DNA of 64,000 nt. Source: VRUE01 sp040508545 (GTDB lineage: Bacteria > Actinomycetota > Thermoleophilia > Solirubrobacterales > 70-9). The notes below the pieces were generated by a model that did no database searches, was not told the DNA's origin, and worked only from the letters and a program-made list of their open reading frames with translations. Below are positions 49,043 to 57,728 of the stretch, piece after piece. Position numbers and translations under genes: made by a program. Numbering within the stretch: position 1 is the first letter of the stretch; every line of letters starts with the position of its first letter. The DNA lies in assembly GCA_040508545.1 (NCBI GenBank), contig JBEVMR010000098.1, forward strand, positions 3,914-67,913, in the 5' to 3' direction.

Positions 49043-49957
49043 TCAGCTACCTGGCCTTCCTTCCTCGACCCGCGCCCCGAACCCGCGCACGAAGACGAAC
49101 GCGATCAGGAATACGCAGATGAAGATCAGCACCGAGACCGCCGAGCCGAGGCCGAGGTTGAGGCGCGAGATCAGCTGGTTGAAGCCGAGGATCGAGACCG
49201 ATTCGGTGTCCTGCGCACCGCGGGTCATGATGAAGATCGTGTCGAAGACGCGGAAGGCATCGAGCGTGCGGAAGAGCAGCGCGACGAGGATCGCCGGCTT
49301 CATCAGCGGCAGGGTGATCCGGGTGAAGCGCTGCCACGCCGACGCCCCGTCGACTTTTGCCGCCTCATACAGCTGGCTGTCGATCGTTACCAGCCCGGCC
49401 AGCAGCAGCAACGCCATGACCGGGGTCGTCTTCCAGACCTCGGCCATGATGATCACGGCGAAGGAGCTGAAGCGACCGCCGAACCAGTCCATGTCTTCGG
49501 CGATCAGCGGCAGGTTGTTGACGAAGCCGGTGTCCGGCGCGAAGGCGAACTGCCAGGCGAAGGCCGCGACCACGGTGATGATCCCGTAGGGGATCAGGAC
49601 CGAGGTGCGGACGATGCCGCGGCCGAAGATAGCCCGGTGCATCACCAGCGCGATCGCCATCCCAAGGACGAGCTCGATCGCGACCGAGGTGACCATCACG
49701 AAGACGGTGTTGAAGAGGTCGGTCCACCAGAGGTCGGAGCTGAGGATGGCGGTGTAGTTGTCGAGGCCGACGAAGCCGCTTTGGTCGGGGAAGCGCAGGT
49801 CGATCTGCTGCAGCGAGAGGACGATCGCGTAGCCGATCGGGTAGGCGGTCACCGCCAGCATCGCGATCACCGCCGGGGCGCACAGCATCCAGGCCAGGCG
49901 GTGCTCGGAGCGGGTCCGCTGGCTACCTGCCGGCTGTGGCTGCACGCTCGCCTCCAT
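49043..49957 (-). CDS. sugA: Sugar ABC transporter permease, MalF/SugA-like
   Basis: 304 aa, six hydrophobic helices. MLCAPAVIAMLAVTAYPIGYAI at the start and the EAA segment VTIDSQLYEAAKVDGASAWQRFTRITLPLMKPA (cited by VTIDSQLYEAA and ITLPLMKPA) are diagnostic. Its ATG coincides with the last base of the binding-protein stop, so the two are coupled. Together with SugB it forms the transmembrane channel. Confidence 0.92.
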   Translation of the reverse strand: MEASVQPQPAGSQRTRSEHRLAWMLCAPAVIAMLAVTAYPIGYAIVLSLQQIDLRFPDQSGFVGLDNYTAILSSDLWWTDLFNTVFVMVTSVAIELVLGMAIALVMHRAIFGRGIVRTSVLIPYGIITVVAAFAWQFAFAPDTGFVNNLPLIAEDMDWFGGRFSSFAVIIMAEVWKTTPVMALLLLAGLVTIDSQLYEAAKVDGASAWQRFTRITLPLMKPAILVALLFRTLDAFRVFDTIFIMTRGAQDTESVSILGFNQLISRLNLGLGSAVSVLIFICVFLIAFVFVRGFGARVEEGRPGS

Positions 49958-51237
49958 CAGAACAGCCCTTCGTGCTTGACCGCGTCTTCGAGGTTCGACT
50001 TCAGTTCCTCATAGATCGAGCTCGTGTCTTCGGGGTCGATCTTGTCGGGGGGGTGGAGCGTGCGCTGCACAGCAAGCGAGACGTCCTGGTAGGCGGGCGT
50101 CGTCGGCCGCGGGCCGGAGTCCTCGATCGATTTTTTGACCAGCTGCGCGAAACCGGGGAAGGCTTCGGTCACCACTTTGTCTTCGTAGAGATCGGAGCGG
50201 GAGGGCGGCAGCCCGTCGAGTTCCGTCGCGGTCATCTGGCTCTTGCCGTTGGCCAGGCAGGCCGCCGCTTCGAAGGCGACATCCTTGTTCTCCGAGAAGG
50301 CGCTGACCGCGAGGTTGAAGCCGCCCAGCGGCGGTTTGCTCGGCAGGCTCGCCTCGACCCGGGGGAAGCGCGCGAAGCCCATCTCCTTGCCGATCTCCGG
50401 CGCTTCGGCCTGGGCGCTCGCGTAGGCGAAGGTGTAGTTGGTCATGAAGGCGGATTCGCCCGCCTCGAAGGCCAGCCGGGTCGTGTCCTCGTCGGAGGTG
50501 GAGAGGCTCGGCGGGGCAGCGGAGGAGTTCGCCAGCCTGCCGATCACCTCGAGCGCCTTTTCGGTCGGGCCCTCCTTCAGCTCGACCGCTTCCGGTCCCG
50601 AGAGGATCGGCGTCCCGGCGCTCTCGATCATCGCGTTGACCCAGACCATGAAGCCCTCGTAGCGGTTGGCCTGCACCTGGATCGTGCCGGCGTTTCCCGG
50701 GCCGAGCTTTTCCGCTTGGTCGATCATCTCGTCCCAGGTGCGGGGCGGTTTCGGGACCAGGTCCTTGCGATACCAGAGCAGCTGCGTATTGGTGTTGAAC
50801 GGCGCCGCGTAGAGCTTGCCCTCGAAGGAAGCCGTCTCGATCACGTTGGAGAAGACCTTTTCGGTCACCTGTTTCTTCAACGGCCCCTTCCACTCTTCGA
50901 CCCAGCCGGCGTTGGCGAACTCGCCGGTCCAGATCACGTCCATGCCGACGATGTCGATCGAGGGGTCCTCCGCGCCCAGCCTGCGGACGAGCTGTTCGCG
51001 CTGCTGGCTGGCGTCGGTCGGCAGGAATTCGGGTTCGACCGTGTATTTGCCTTTCGATTCTTCGCTGCAGCGTTTGGCCACTTCCTCGATCGAGCCACCC
51101 GGCTGGATTGCGACGAACCAGCTCAACTCTCGAGTGCCGGAGGCATTGGAGTCGCCGCCGCAACCACCAAGGGCGACGACCGCCAGCACCGTCGCCCCCA
51201 GGCAAAACAGGGCTGAGGTCGTCACCCGTGGTGTCAC
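49957..51237 (-). CDS. lpqY: Sugar-binding lipoprotein (LpqY-like, extracellular solute-binding family 1)
   Basis: 426 aa. A lipobox LGGCGGDS follows a hydrophobic leader, placing the protein on the outer face of the membrane. The binding-protein fold has ELSWFVAIQPGGSIEE, VGMDVIWTGEFANAGWV, LYAAPFNTNTQLLWYRKDL, TWDEMIDQAEKLG and FARFPRVEASLPSKPPLGGFN (cited as short pieces), matching trehalose/maltose-type family-1 proteins such as LpqY. It is the first gene of the operon with two permeases and an ATPase. Trehalose is suggested by family and genus-level parallels, not demonstrated here. Confidence 0.88.
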   Translation of the reverse strand: MTPRVTTSALFCLGATVLAVVALGGCGGDSNASGTRELSWFVAIQPGGSIEEVAKRCSEESKGKYTVEPEFLPTDASQQREQLVRRLGAEDPSIDIVGMDVIWTGEFANAGWVEEWKGPLKKQVTEKVFSNVIETASFEGKLYAAPFNTNTQLLWYRKDLVPKPPRTWDEMIDQAEKLGPGNAGTIQVQANRYEGFMVWVNAMIESAGTPILSGPEAVELKEGPTEKALEVIGRLANSSAAPPSLSTSDEDTTRLAFEAGESAFMTNYTFAYASAQAEAPEIGKEMGFARFPRVEASLPSKPPLGGFNLAVSAFSENKDVAFEAAACLANGKSQMTATELDGLPPSRSDLYEDKVVTEAFPGFAQLVKKSIEDSGPRPTTPAYQDVSLAVQRTLHPPDKIDPEDTSSIYEELKSNLEDAVKHEGLF

Positions 51238-51412
51238 TCTCTTTCCTCCATCAGTGCACCCCTGCCATCCGGGAGTCTCAGGGGTGCACTGGAGGAAATG
51301 CCCGGATCGGGCGGGGCTTAAACGGAGTAGGCAGAGCGGTGGCCACGGCCGTTTCCGGCGCTCTGCGGCCGGGTACCTACCGAGCAGGCAGCGCTACGGG
51401 AAGGAGCAACTC

Positions 51413-51691
51413 ATGGGGATCATCGGATGGATCGTGCTCGGACTGTGCGCCGGGGCGATAGCGAAGCTGATCATGCCCGGCGAGGATCCGGGCGGCATCA
51501 TCGTCACGATGTTGATCGGGATTGCCGGCGCCCTCGTCGGTGGGTTCATCGCCAGCGCCCTCGACATCGGCGACCTGGACGAGTTCTTCGACATCGGCAC
51601 CTGGCTGATCGCGATCGGCGGCTCGCTCTTGCTGCTGTTCCTGTACCGGATGATTGCCGGGGACCGGACCGGCCGCGGCGCCTACCGCTGA
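51413..51691 (+). CDS. GlsB/YeaQ/YmgE-family small membrane protein
   Basis: 92 aa from the ATG at 51413 with an AAGGAG site. IIGWIVLGLCAGAIAKLIMPG and GIIVTMLIGIAGALVGGFIA are the two conserved glycine-rich helices of the transglycosylase-associated family; a third hydrophobic stretch (WLIAIGGSLLLLFLYRMIAG) ends the protein. Family members are stress-induced inner-membrane proteins of unclear function. Its stop overlaps the convergent purL end by 10 nt. A longer in-frame extension upstream is antisense to lpqY and is rejected. Confidence 0.9.
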   Translation: MGIIGWIVLGLCAGAIAKLIMPGEDPGGIIVTMLIGIAGALVGGFIASALDIGDLDEFFDIGTWLIAIGGSLLLLFLYRMIAGDRTGRGAYR

Positions 51692-53916
51692 CGGCCTGCG
51701 GGCGCTAGCGGTTGAGCTCCCTGGCGCTCGGCGAGTGAGTGCCAGGCGCCCTCGGCGTCGCCGAGCGGGACGGCGACGCTGCGGTCGCCGGCGGCGATCT
51801 CGATCGCGGTGCCGCCGACGCTGCCGAGGTGGAGGACCGCGACGCCAGCGCTGGCGAGGCCTGCCAGCGCCACGCGCTCGCCGCTGACCAGGAAGCCGCC
51901 GGCGCCCTCACCGAACAGCGCCTCCTCGGGCGAGCAACCGCGCTCGCGCAGGTGCTGGAGGTCGACCTTGCAGCCCAGGCCGGCGCCGATCGAGGACTCG
52001 GCCAGGGCGCAGGCGAGGCCGCCGTCGCTGACGTCGTGGGCGGAGGCCAGGCGGCCGGCGCGCACCGCGTCGCGCACGGCGGCGCAGGCAGCGGCAACCG
52101 CGGCGACGCCGGGCAGGGGCAGTCCGGGGCCCAGCTCGCCGCGCTGCTTGGCCAGCTCAGAGCCGGAGAGCGACGGTTCGAAGGGGCCGACGAGGGCGAT
52201 CGCATCGCCCTCGCGAGCGAAGGCGCTTGGCGCTGCCAGGCCGGGATCCGGCAGCTCGCCGACCATGCCGACGACTGGGGTTGGGTAGATCGGGCCTTCC
52301 GGGCCCTCGTTGTAGAGGGAGACGTTGCCGCCCACCACCGGCACGCCGAGCGCCTCGCAGGCGTCGGCGAGGGCGCTGACCGAGCGGTCGAGCTGCCAGG
52401 CCGGGAGCGGCTTCTCGGGGTTGCCGAAGTTGAGGCAGTTGGTCAGGCCGAGCGGCTCGGCACCGGCGCAGGCGAGGTTCTGGGCGCACTCGAGCACCGC
52501 CTCGACCGTGCCCGCGTAGGGATCGCAGGCGACCCGGCGGCCGTTGCCGTCGATCGAGATCGCGATCGCGGAGCCCGCCTCGGGGATCGCGAGGACGGCC
52601 GCGTCGGCGCTCTCGGGCCGCCGCGCCGTGCGCGAGCCGACGATCGAGTCGTACTGCTCGAAGGCCCAGCGCTTGGAGGCGATGCTGGGCGCGGCAAGCA
52701 GGGCCAGGAGCGTCTCCGCCGCCGTGGCGCCGGTGTCGAGCGTCGCCTCGTTGCCGTAGCTCCAGGCCTCGGGCTGGGCAGGCTCCAGGTCGTAGAGCGG
52801 GCAGCCGTCGACCAGCGCCTCAACCGGCATCTCGCCGACGACCTCACCGTCGCGCAGCACCCGCACCAGGCCGTTGTCGGTCACGGTGCCGATCTCCGCC
52901 GCGCCGGTCTGCCATTTCTCGCAGACCGCGATCACCTCGGCGACCCGCGCCGGCTCGACCACCGCCAGCATCCGCTCCTGCGACTCGGAGACCATGATCT
53001 CGAAGGGCTCCATGTCGGCCTCGCGCAGCGGCACCCGCGCCACGTCGATCTCGATCCCGACGCCTCCCGCCGAGGCCATCTCGCTGGCCGAGGAGGTGAG
53101 CCCGGCCGCGCCGAGGTCCTGCAGCGAGACGAGCAGGCCCTTCCCCAGCAGCTCCAGGCAGCACTCCAGCACCTTCGACTCCTCGAAGGGGTCGCCGATC
53201 TGCACCGTCGGCCGCTTCGCCTCGTCGCCGTCGCCGAGCTCGGCCGAGGCGAGCACCGAGGCGCCGCCGATCCCGTCGCGCCCGGTCGAGGCGCCCATCA
53301 GCACGACCGCGTTGCCGACCCCCGCCGCTGCCGCCCGCACCATGTCCGCCTGCTTGGCGATCCCGACGCACATCGCGTTGACCAGGCAGTTGTGCTCGTA
53401 GGGGGCCTCGAAGTAGATCTCGCCGCCGACGTTGGGCACGCCGATCGAGTTGCCGTAGTGGCCGATGCCGCGCACGGCGCCGTCGAGCAGGTGGCGCGAG
53501 CGCACCGAGTCGAGCTCGCCGAAGCGCAGCGAGTCGAGGATCGCGATCGGCCGCGCGCCGAGGGCGAAGACGTCGCGGAGGATGCCGCCGACCCCCGTTG
53601 CCGCTCCCTGGAAGGGCTCGACCGCGCTCGGGTGGTTGTGGGACTCGACCTTGAAGGCGACGGCGTAGCCGGCGCCGACGTCGACGGCGCCGGCGTTCTC
53701 GCCCGGGCCCATCACGACCCGCTCGCCCTCGGTCGGCAGCCGCCGCAGCAGCTTGCGCGAGTGCTTGTAGGCGCAGTGCTCGGACCAGAGCAGGCTGAAC
53801 ATCGCCAGCTCGACCCCGTTCGGCTCGCGCCCGAGCTTCTCGCAGATCAGCTCGAACTCGGAATCGGTCAAACCCAGCTCGCGGTGCGGCGAGCTGCTCG
53901 CGGCCGGCGCGCTCAC
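51682..53916 (-). CDS. purL: Phosphoribosylformylglycinamidine synthase, large subunit (PurL, small type)
   Basis: 744 aa from the GTG at 53916 that overlaps the purQ stop (GTGA); longer frames upstream are antisense artefacts. It uses ammonia from PurQ to convert FGAR to FGAM with ATP. Motifs: LGREPNGVELAMFSLLWSEHC (cited by its ends), FKVESHNHPSAVEPFQGAATGVGGI, VGNAVVLMGASTGRDGIGGAS, QDLGAAGLTSSASEMAS and CNFGNPEKP-type LTNCLNFGNPEKPLP. It works in a complex with PurQ and PurS, whose genes precede it. Confidence 0.95.
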   Translation of the reverse strand: MSAPAASSSPHRELGLTDSEFELICEKLGREPNGVELAMFSLLWSEHCAYKHSRKLLRRLPTEGERVVMGPGENAGAVDVGAGYAVAFKVESHNHPSAVEPFQGAATGVGGILRDVFALGARPIAILDSLRFGELDSVRSRHLLDGAVRGIGHYGNSIGVPNVGGEIYFEAPYEHNCLVNAMCVGIAKQADMVRAAAAGVGNAVVLMGASTGRDGIGGASVLASAELGDGDEAKRPTVQIGDPFEESKVLECCLELLGKGLLVSLQDLGAAGLTSSASEMASAGGVGIEIDVARVPLREADMEPFEIMVSESQERMLAVVEPARVAEVIAVCEKWQTGAAEIGTVTDNGLVRVLRDGEVVGEMPVEALVDGCPLYDLEPAQPEAWSYGNEATLDTGATAAETLLALLAAPSIASKRWAFEQYDSIVGSRTARRPESADAAVLAIPEAGSAIAISIDGNGRRVACDPYAGTVEAVLECAQNLACAGAEPLGLTNCLNFGNPEKPLPAWQLDRSVSALADACEALGVPVVGGNVSLYNEGPEGPIYPTPVVGMVGELPDPGLAAPSAFAREGDAIALVGPFEPSLSGSELAKQRGELGPGLPLPGVAAVAAACAAVRDAVRAGRLASAHDVSDGGLACALAESSIGAGLGCKVDLQHLRERGCSPEEALFGEGAGGFLVSGERVALAGLASAGVAVLHLGSVGGTAIEIAAGDRSVAVPLGDAEGAWHSLAERQGAQPLAPAGRQR

Positions 53917-54584
53917 ACCCGCGCTCCCGCGACGGCCTCGAACACCTTCAGCCCGTCGGTCGAGCCCGTCATCGGGTCGACCGCGTGCTCGGGGTGGGGC
54001 ATCAGGCCGAGCACGTTGCCGGCCTCGTTGCGGACGCCGGCGATGTCGCGCGCCGAGCCGTTCGGGTTCTGCCCCGGCGCGTAGCGGAACGCCACCTGCC
54101 CGTTCGCCTCCAACGCATCGAGCATCCCCTCCGGCGCCCAATAGCGACCTTCCCCATGCTTGGCCGGGATCGACAGCACCCCCCCGGCCAAAGTGAAGGA
54201 TTGTGTCCCCTCTGGGGGACTCAATCCTTCACTTTGCAGCTCGACTTGGCGGCATATGAAGCGCTTGCTCTCGTTTAGGAGCAGGGCGCCGGGGAGGAGG
54301 CCGGTCTCGCAGAGGACCTGGAAGCCGTTGCAGATCCCCAGCACCGGTCCGCCCGCGGCGGCGAACTCGGCGACCGCCTCCATCGCCGGGGAGAAGCGCG
54401 CGATCGCCCCCGCCCGCAGGTAGTCGCCGTAGGAGAAGCCGCCGGGGACGACGACCGCGTCGATGCCGCCCAGGTCGCGCTCTTCGTGCCAGACCAGACG
54501 CGCCTCGCCGCCGGCCAGCCCACAAGCGTGCAGGGCGTCCCGCTCGTCGCAGGAGCCGGGGAACTGGACTACGCCCCAGAGCAT
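53913..54584 (-). CDS. purQ: Phosphoribosylformylglycinamidine synthase, glutaminase subunit
   Basis: 223 aa class-I glutaminase. GPVLGICNGFQVL contains the nucleophile Cys, and MPHPEHAVDP supplies the His and Glu of the triad. The ATG overlaps the purS stop. An unusual stretch follows CRQVELQ: residues SEGLSPPEGTQSFTLAGG are encoded by a 48-nt near-perfect palindrome (54189-54236) where other PurQ proteins have the RVEN..FT.. loop. The reading frame is kept and the following IPAKHGEGRY is normal, so the enzyme is probably functional with a replaced surface loop. Confidence 0.93.
   Translation of the reverse strand: MLWGVVQFPGSCDERDALHACGLAGGEARLVWHEERDLGGIDAVVVPGGFSYGDYLRAGAIARFSPAMEAVAEFAAAGGPVLGICNGFQVLCETGLLPGALLLNESKRFICRQVELQSEGLSPPEGTQSFTLAGGVLSIPAKHGEGRYWAPEGMLDALEANGQVAFRYAPGQNPNGSARDIAGVRNEAGNVLGLMPHPEHAVDPMTGSTDGLKVFEAVAGARV
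54189..54236. repeat. 48-nt near-perfect palindrome inside purQ
   Basis: Arms of 22 nt (54189-54210 and 54215-54236; outer bases CAAAGTGAAGGATTG and CAATCCTTCACTTTG) pair with a single mismatch around TCTG. It is much lower in G+C than the surrounding gene and codes for the odd loop in PurQ. It looks like an in-frame mobile palindromic element; no second copy was found in the window. Confidence 0.8.
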
Positions 54585-54814
54585 CAGCCGCCGTCGATGC
54601 TCTCGATCTCGAAGTCCTCGATCAGCGGGTTGGCGAGCAGCTTCTCGCAGAGCGCCGGGAGCTGTGCCGGGTCGTCCGCCTCCAGCTCGACCATCCGCCC
54701 GACCCGCACGTGCTCGACGCCCTCGAAGCCGAGCGCCGGCAGCGCCCGCTCGACCGCCTTGCCCTGCGGGTCGAGGATGCCCTCCTTCGGGCGGATCAAG
54801 ACTCGAGCTTTCAC
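54584..54814 (-). CDS. purS: Phosphoribosylformylglycinamidine synthase subunit PurS
   Basis: 76 aa from a GTG at 54814. VKARVLIRPKEGILDPQGKAVERALPALGF (cited by its ends) and VRVGRMVELEADD are the typical beta-alpha-beta PurS sequence; it bridges PurQ and PurL in the FGAM synthase complex. Its stop overlaps the purQ ATG, and a longer upstream frame lies antisense to the cupin gene. First gene of purS-purQ-purL. Confidence 0.93.
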   Translation of the reverse strand: MKARVLIRPKEGILDPQGKAVERALPALGFEGVEHVRVGRMVELEADDPAQLPALCEKLLANPLIEDFEIESIDGG

Positions 54815-54865
54815 GGCTGCCAATCTAGCGATCCCGGCCCCTGTGTTCGCGTCTACGATGTCCCG

Positions 54866-55477
54866 GTGAGCCACCCCGAGGCCCTCGCGGCCCCGACAGA
54901 GGCGTATTCCCCTGGCGATTCGATCGAGAACCCGGTCACGGGCGAGCGGGGAACCCTGCTCGAGGGCCCCTGGGAAGGGGACGACCCCTCCCTCCTCGTC
55001 GACCTTCACGTTCAGCCCGGCGGCGCCGTTGTCGGCGAGCACGTCCACCACCATCTCGACGAGCGATTCAAGGTGAAGGCCGGGCAGATCGGGTTCCGCC
55101 TCGACGGCGAGGAATCGGTGGTGGGTCCCGGCCACTCGGTCGAGATCCCGCGCGGCAGCTGGCACGACTGGTGGAACGCCGGCGAGGTGGAGGCCATCGC
55201 CGAGGTTTACGTCTCCGACGGGACCCGCTTCATGCTGATGATCGAGAACCTCTTCGGCCTCGCCCGCGACGGCTACACCAACGAGAAGGGCCTACCGGGT
55301 CCGCTGCAGTTGACCATGTTCGCGACCGAGTTTCGGGACGTGCTCGTGCTCAAACGCCCTCCAGCCATCGTCCAGAGGCTCCTCTTCGGCGCCTTGCGGC
55401 CGATCGCCGTCAGGCGCGGCTACCGCGGCACCTATCCCCAGTACGGCCGCTCGCTGCTCAGAACGAGCGCTCGGTGA
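54866..55477 (+). CDS. Cupin domain protein
   Basis: 203 aa from a GTG (54866); an earlier GTG at 54851 is possible. The first half is a single cupin barrel: VDLHVQPGGAVVGEHVHHHLDERFKVKAG carries the metal motif G(X)5HXH(X)3-4E (cited by its ends VDLHVQPG and ERFKVKAG), and the second motif is VVGPGHSVEIPRGSWHDWWNAGEVEA (cited likewise). The C-terminal ~90 residues (MLMIENLFGLARDG, LLFGALRPIAVRRGYRGTYP) are an additional helical domain. Function unknown; possibly a small-molecule dioxygenase or isomerase. It overlaps the convergent purC end by 20 nt and is divergent from purS. Confidence 0.8.
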   Translation: MSHPEALAAPTEAYSPGDSIENPVTGERGTLLEGPWEGDDPSLLVDLHVQPGGAVVGEHVHHHLDERFKVKAGQIGFRLDGEESVVGPGHSVEIPRGSWHDWWNAGEVEAIAEVYVSDGTRFMLMIENLFGLARDGYTNEKGLPGPLQLTMFATEFRDVLVLKRPPAIVQRLLFGALRPIAVRRGYRGTYPQYGRSLLRTSAR

Positions 55478-56324
55478 TCCGCTCGTAGGCCTCGACGTAC
55501 TTGGCGCGGGTCTGCTCGATCACGTCAGCCGGCAGCTCCGGCGCCGGCGGCTTGTGATCCCAGCCCTCTGCGTCGGCCCAGTCGCGCACGAACTGCTTGT
55601 CGAAGGACGGCTGCGTCTTGCCCGGCTCGTAGCGGTCGGCCGGCCAGAAGCGCGAGGAGTCCGGGGTCAGCACCTCGTCGCCGAGGACGATCTCGGCGCC
55701 GGCGTGGCGCCCGAACTCGAACTTGGTGTCAGCGAGGATGATCCCCCGCTCGGCAGCGTGCTCGGCGCCGCGCTGATAGACCTCGATCGAGACCCGCCGC
55801 AGCTCTTCCATCAGCGCCCGGTCGCCGACGATCTCCGCCGCCCGCTCGAAGTCGACGTTCTCGTCGTGGTCGCCGATATCGGCCTTGGTCGCCGGGGTGA
55901 AGATCGGCTCGGGCAGCTTGTCGGACTCGAGCAGGTTGGGCGGCAGCTCGATTCCGCAGACCGCGCCGCCCGCCTTGTATTCCTTCCAGCCGGAGCCGGA
56001 GAGGTAGCCGCGGACGACGCACTCGACCGGGTACATCTCCAGCCGCCGCACCCGCATCCCCCGTTCCATCGCCTCCTCTGGGACGTCGGCTGAGAGGAAG
56101 TGGTTGGGGACGATGTCGCCGGTCAGCTCGAACCAGAATTCCGAGATCCGGTTCAGCACCTTGCCCTTGTCGGGGATCGGCGTCGGCATCACCACGTCGT
56201 AGATCGAGATCCGGTCGGAGGCGACCATCAAGAGGTCGTTCTCCCACTCGTAGATCTCGCGCACCTTGCCCGAGGAGTGGAGCTTCAGATCGGCGACGGC
56301 CGGCATTAAGTCGATGCTAACCAT
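55458..56324 (-). CDS. purC: Phosphoribosylaminoimidazole-succinocarboxamide (SAICAR) synthase
   Basis: 288 aa from the ATG at 56324 (MVSIDLMPA). It condenses CAIR with aspartate using ATP. LHSSGKVREIYEWENDLLMVASDRISIYD (cited by SSGKVREIYE and VASDRISIYD), YPVECVVRGYLSGSGWKEY, FTPATKADIGDHDENV and GIILADTKFEFGR are the family motifs. An upstream frame to 57020 is a shadow of the P450 gene. A single gene, convergent with the cupin gene and divergent from the P450. Confidence 0.95.
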   Translation of the reverse strand: MVSIDLMPAVADLKLHSSGKVREIYEWENDLLMVASDRISIYDVVMPTPIPDKGKVLNRISEFWFELTGDIVPNHFLSADVPEEAMERGMRVRRLEMYPVECVVRGYLSGSGWKEYKAGGAVCGIELPPNLLESDKLPEPIFTPATKADIGDHDENVDFERAAEIVGDRALMEELRRVSIEVYQRGAEHAAERGIILADTKFEFGRHAGAEIVLGDEVLTPDSSRFWPADRYEPGKTQPSFDKQFVRDWADAEGWDHKPPAPELPADVIEQTRAKYVEAYERITERSF

Positions 56325-56375
56325 CGCGGGAGCGGAGGGCTTTGACGGCGGTCGTCTGCGACGCTGTGTCTCTCG

Positions 56376-57698
56376 ATGCTGCCGCCTGAACCGAAGTCGT
56401 CGCCGCTCGTCCAGACTTTGCGTTGGAGCTTCCGGCCGCTGCCGTTCATGCAGGAGTGCCGGGAGCGCTACGGCGACAGCTTCAGCGTCAAGTTCCTCAG
56501 CTTCGAGCGGCCGATGGTGATGATCTCCGACCCGGTCGCGATCAAGGCTCTCTACACGGAGCGGTCGCACGGGCTGCCGCCGGGGCGCGAGGTCGTTCTC
56601 ACCCCCGTCGTCGGCCCGCACTCGGTGCTCGTGATCGAGGGCGCCGACCACCTCGCTCACCGCAAAGTGATGCTGCCCGCCTTCCACGGCGAGCGGATGC
56701 GCTCCTACGAGCCGATCGTCAGCGAGATCGTCGACGCCGAGATCGACTCCTGGCCGCTGGGCGAGGAGTTCGCGATCCACCCGCACATGCAGGCGATGAC
56801 GCTGGAGGTGATCCTGCGCGTCGTCTTCGGCGTCGCCGAGGGGCCGCGGCTGGAGCAGTTGCGCGTCGTACTGACCAGGGTGCTGGAGGAAACCGCCTCC
56901 CCGTTCACCCAGCTGATCGGCCTCGCCGCGCGCCGCTTCGGCGGCCGCGGGCCGTGGGCGAGATTCGAGGCGCAGCTGAGAGCAGTGGACGATCTGCTCT
57001 ACGCCGAGATCGCCGAGCACCGCAAGCGCGACGGCCTCGAGGAGCGCGACGACATCCTCTCCCAGCTGATCCAGGCCCGCTTCGAGGACGGCAGCAAGAT
57101 GAGCGACGAGGATCTGCGCGACCAGCTGATGACGCTATTGCTCGCCGGCCACGAGACGACCGCGACGGCGCTCGCCTGGACCTTCGACCTGCTGCTGCGC
57201 CATCCGCGCGAGCTGGCGCGGCTGCGCGAGTCGCTCGAGGCGGGGGAGGACGACTATCTGCGGGCGACGATCAGCGAGTCGCTGCGACTGCGGCCTGTGG
57301 TGCCGCTGGCCGGCCGCCGCCTCGCCACGGAGCTCGTCGCCGACGGCCTCACCCTGCCTGCCGGCACCGACGTCACGCCGGCGATCTGGCTCGCCCACAC
57401 CCGCGCCGACGTCTACCCCGAGCCCTTCGCCTTCCGGCCCGAGCGCTTCCTCGGGGAGTCACCCGACACCTACGCCTGGATCCCCTTCGGCGGCGGCATC
57501 CGCCGCTGCCTCGGCGCCGCCTTCGCCGAGTTCGAGATGCGGATCGTCCTGCGCGAGGTGCTGACCCGCTGCGACCTGCGCAAGGCGAGCTCGCGGCCGG
57601 AGAAGATCGGCCGCCGCAACATCACCCTCTCGCCGAAGGACGGCACGCCGGTCGTCCTCGACGCGCGCCAGCCGGCGCGCGAGCCGGTCGCCGCCTAG
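56376..57698 (+). CDS. Cytochrome P450
   Basis: 440 aa soluble P450. The I-helix oxygen-binding motif AGHETTATALAW, the K-helix ExxR in SESLRLRPVVPL, PERFLGE and the heme loop FGGGIRRCLGAAFAEFE (axial Cys) are complete. The sequence resembles actinobacterial CYP enzymes that hydroxylate fatty acids, terpenes or steroids, and no redox partner is encoded nearby. Start at ATG 56376. It is convergent with the regulator gene ending at 57729. Confidence 0.95.
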   Translation: MLPPEPKSSPLVQTLRWSFRPLPFMQECRERYGDSFSVKFLSFERPMVMISDPVAIKALYTERSHGLPPGREVVLTPVVGPHSVLVIEGADHLAHRKVMLPAFHGERMRSYEPIVSEIVDAEIDSWPLGEEFAIHPHMQAMTLEVILRVVFGVAEGPRLEQLRVVLTRVLEETASPFTQLIGLAARRFGGRGPWARFEAQLRAVDDLLYAEIAEHRKRDGLEERDDILSQLIQARFEDGSKMSDEDLRDQLMTLLLAGHETTATALAWTFDLLLRHPRELARLRESLEAGEDDYLRATISESLRLRPVVPLAGRRLATELVADGLTLPAGTDVTPAIWLAHTRADVYPEPFAFRPERFLGESPDTYAWIPFGGGIRRCLGAAFAEFEMRIVLREVLTRCDLRKASSRPEKIGRRNITLSPKDGTPVVLDARQPAREPVAA

Positions 57699-57728
57699 AG
57701 AGGGACTACTAGCGCCCCGGCCGGGCGG

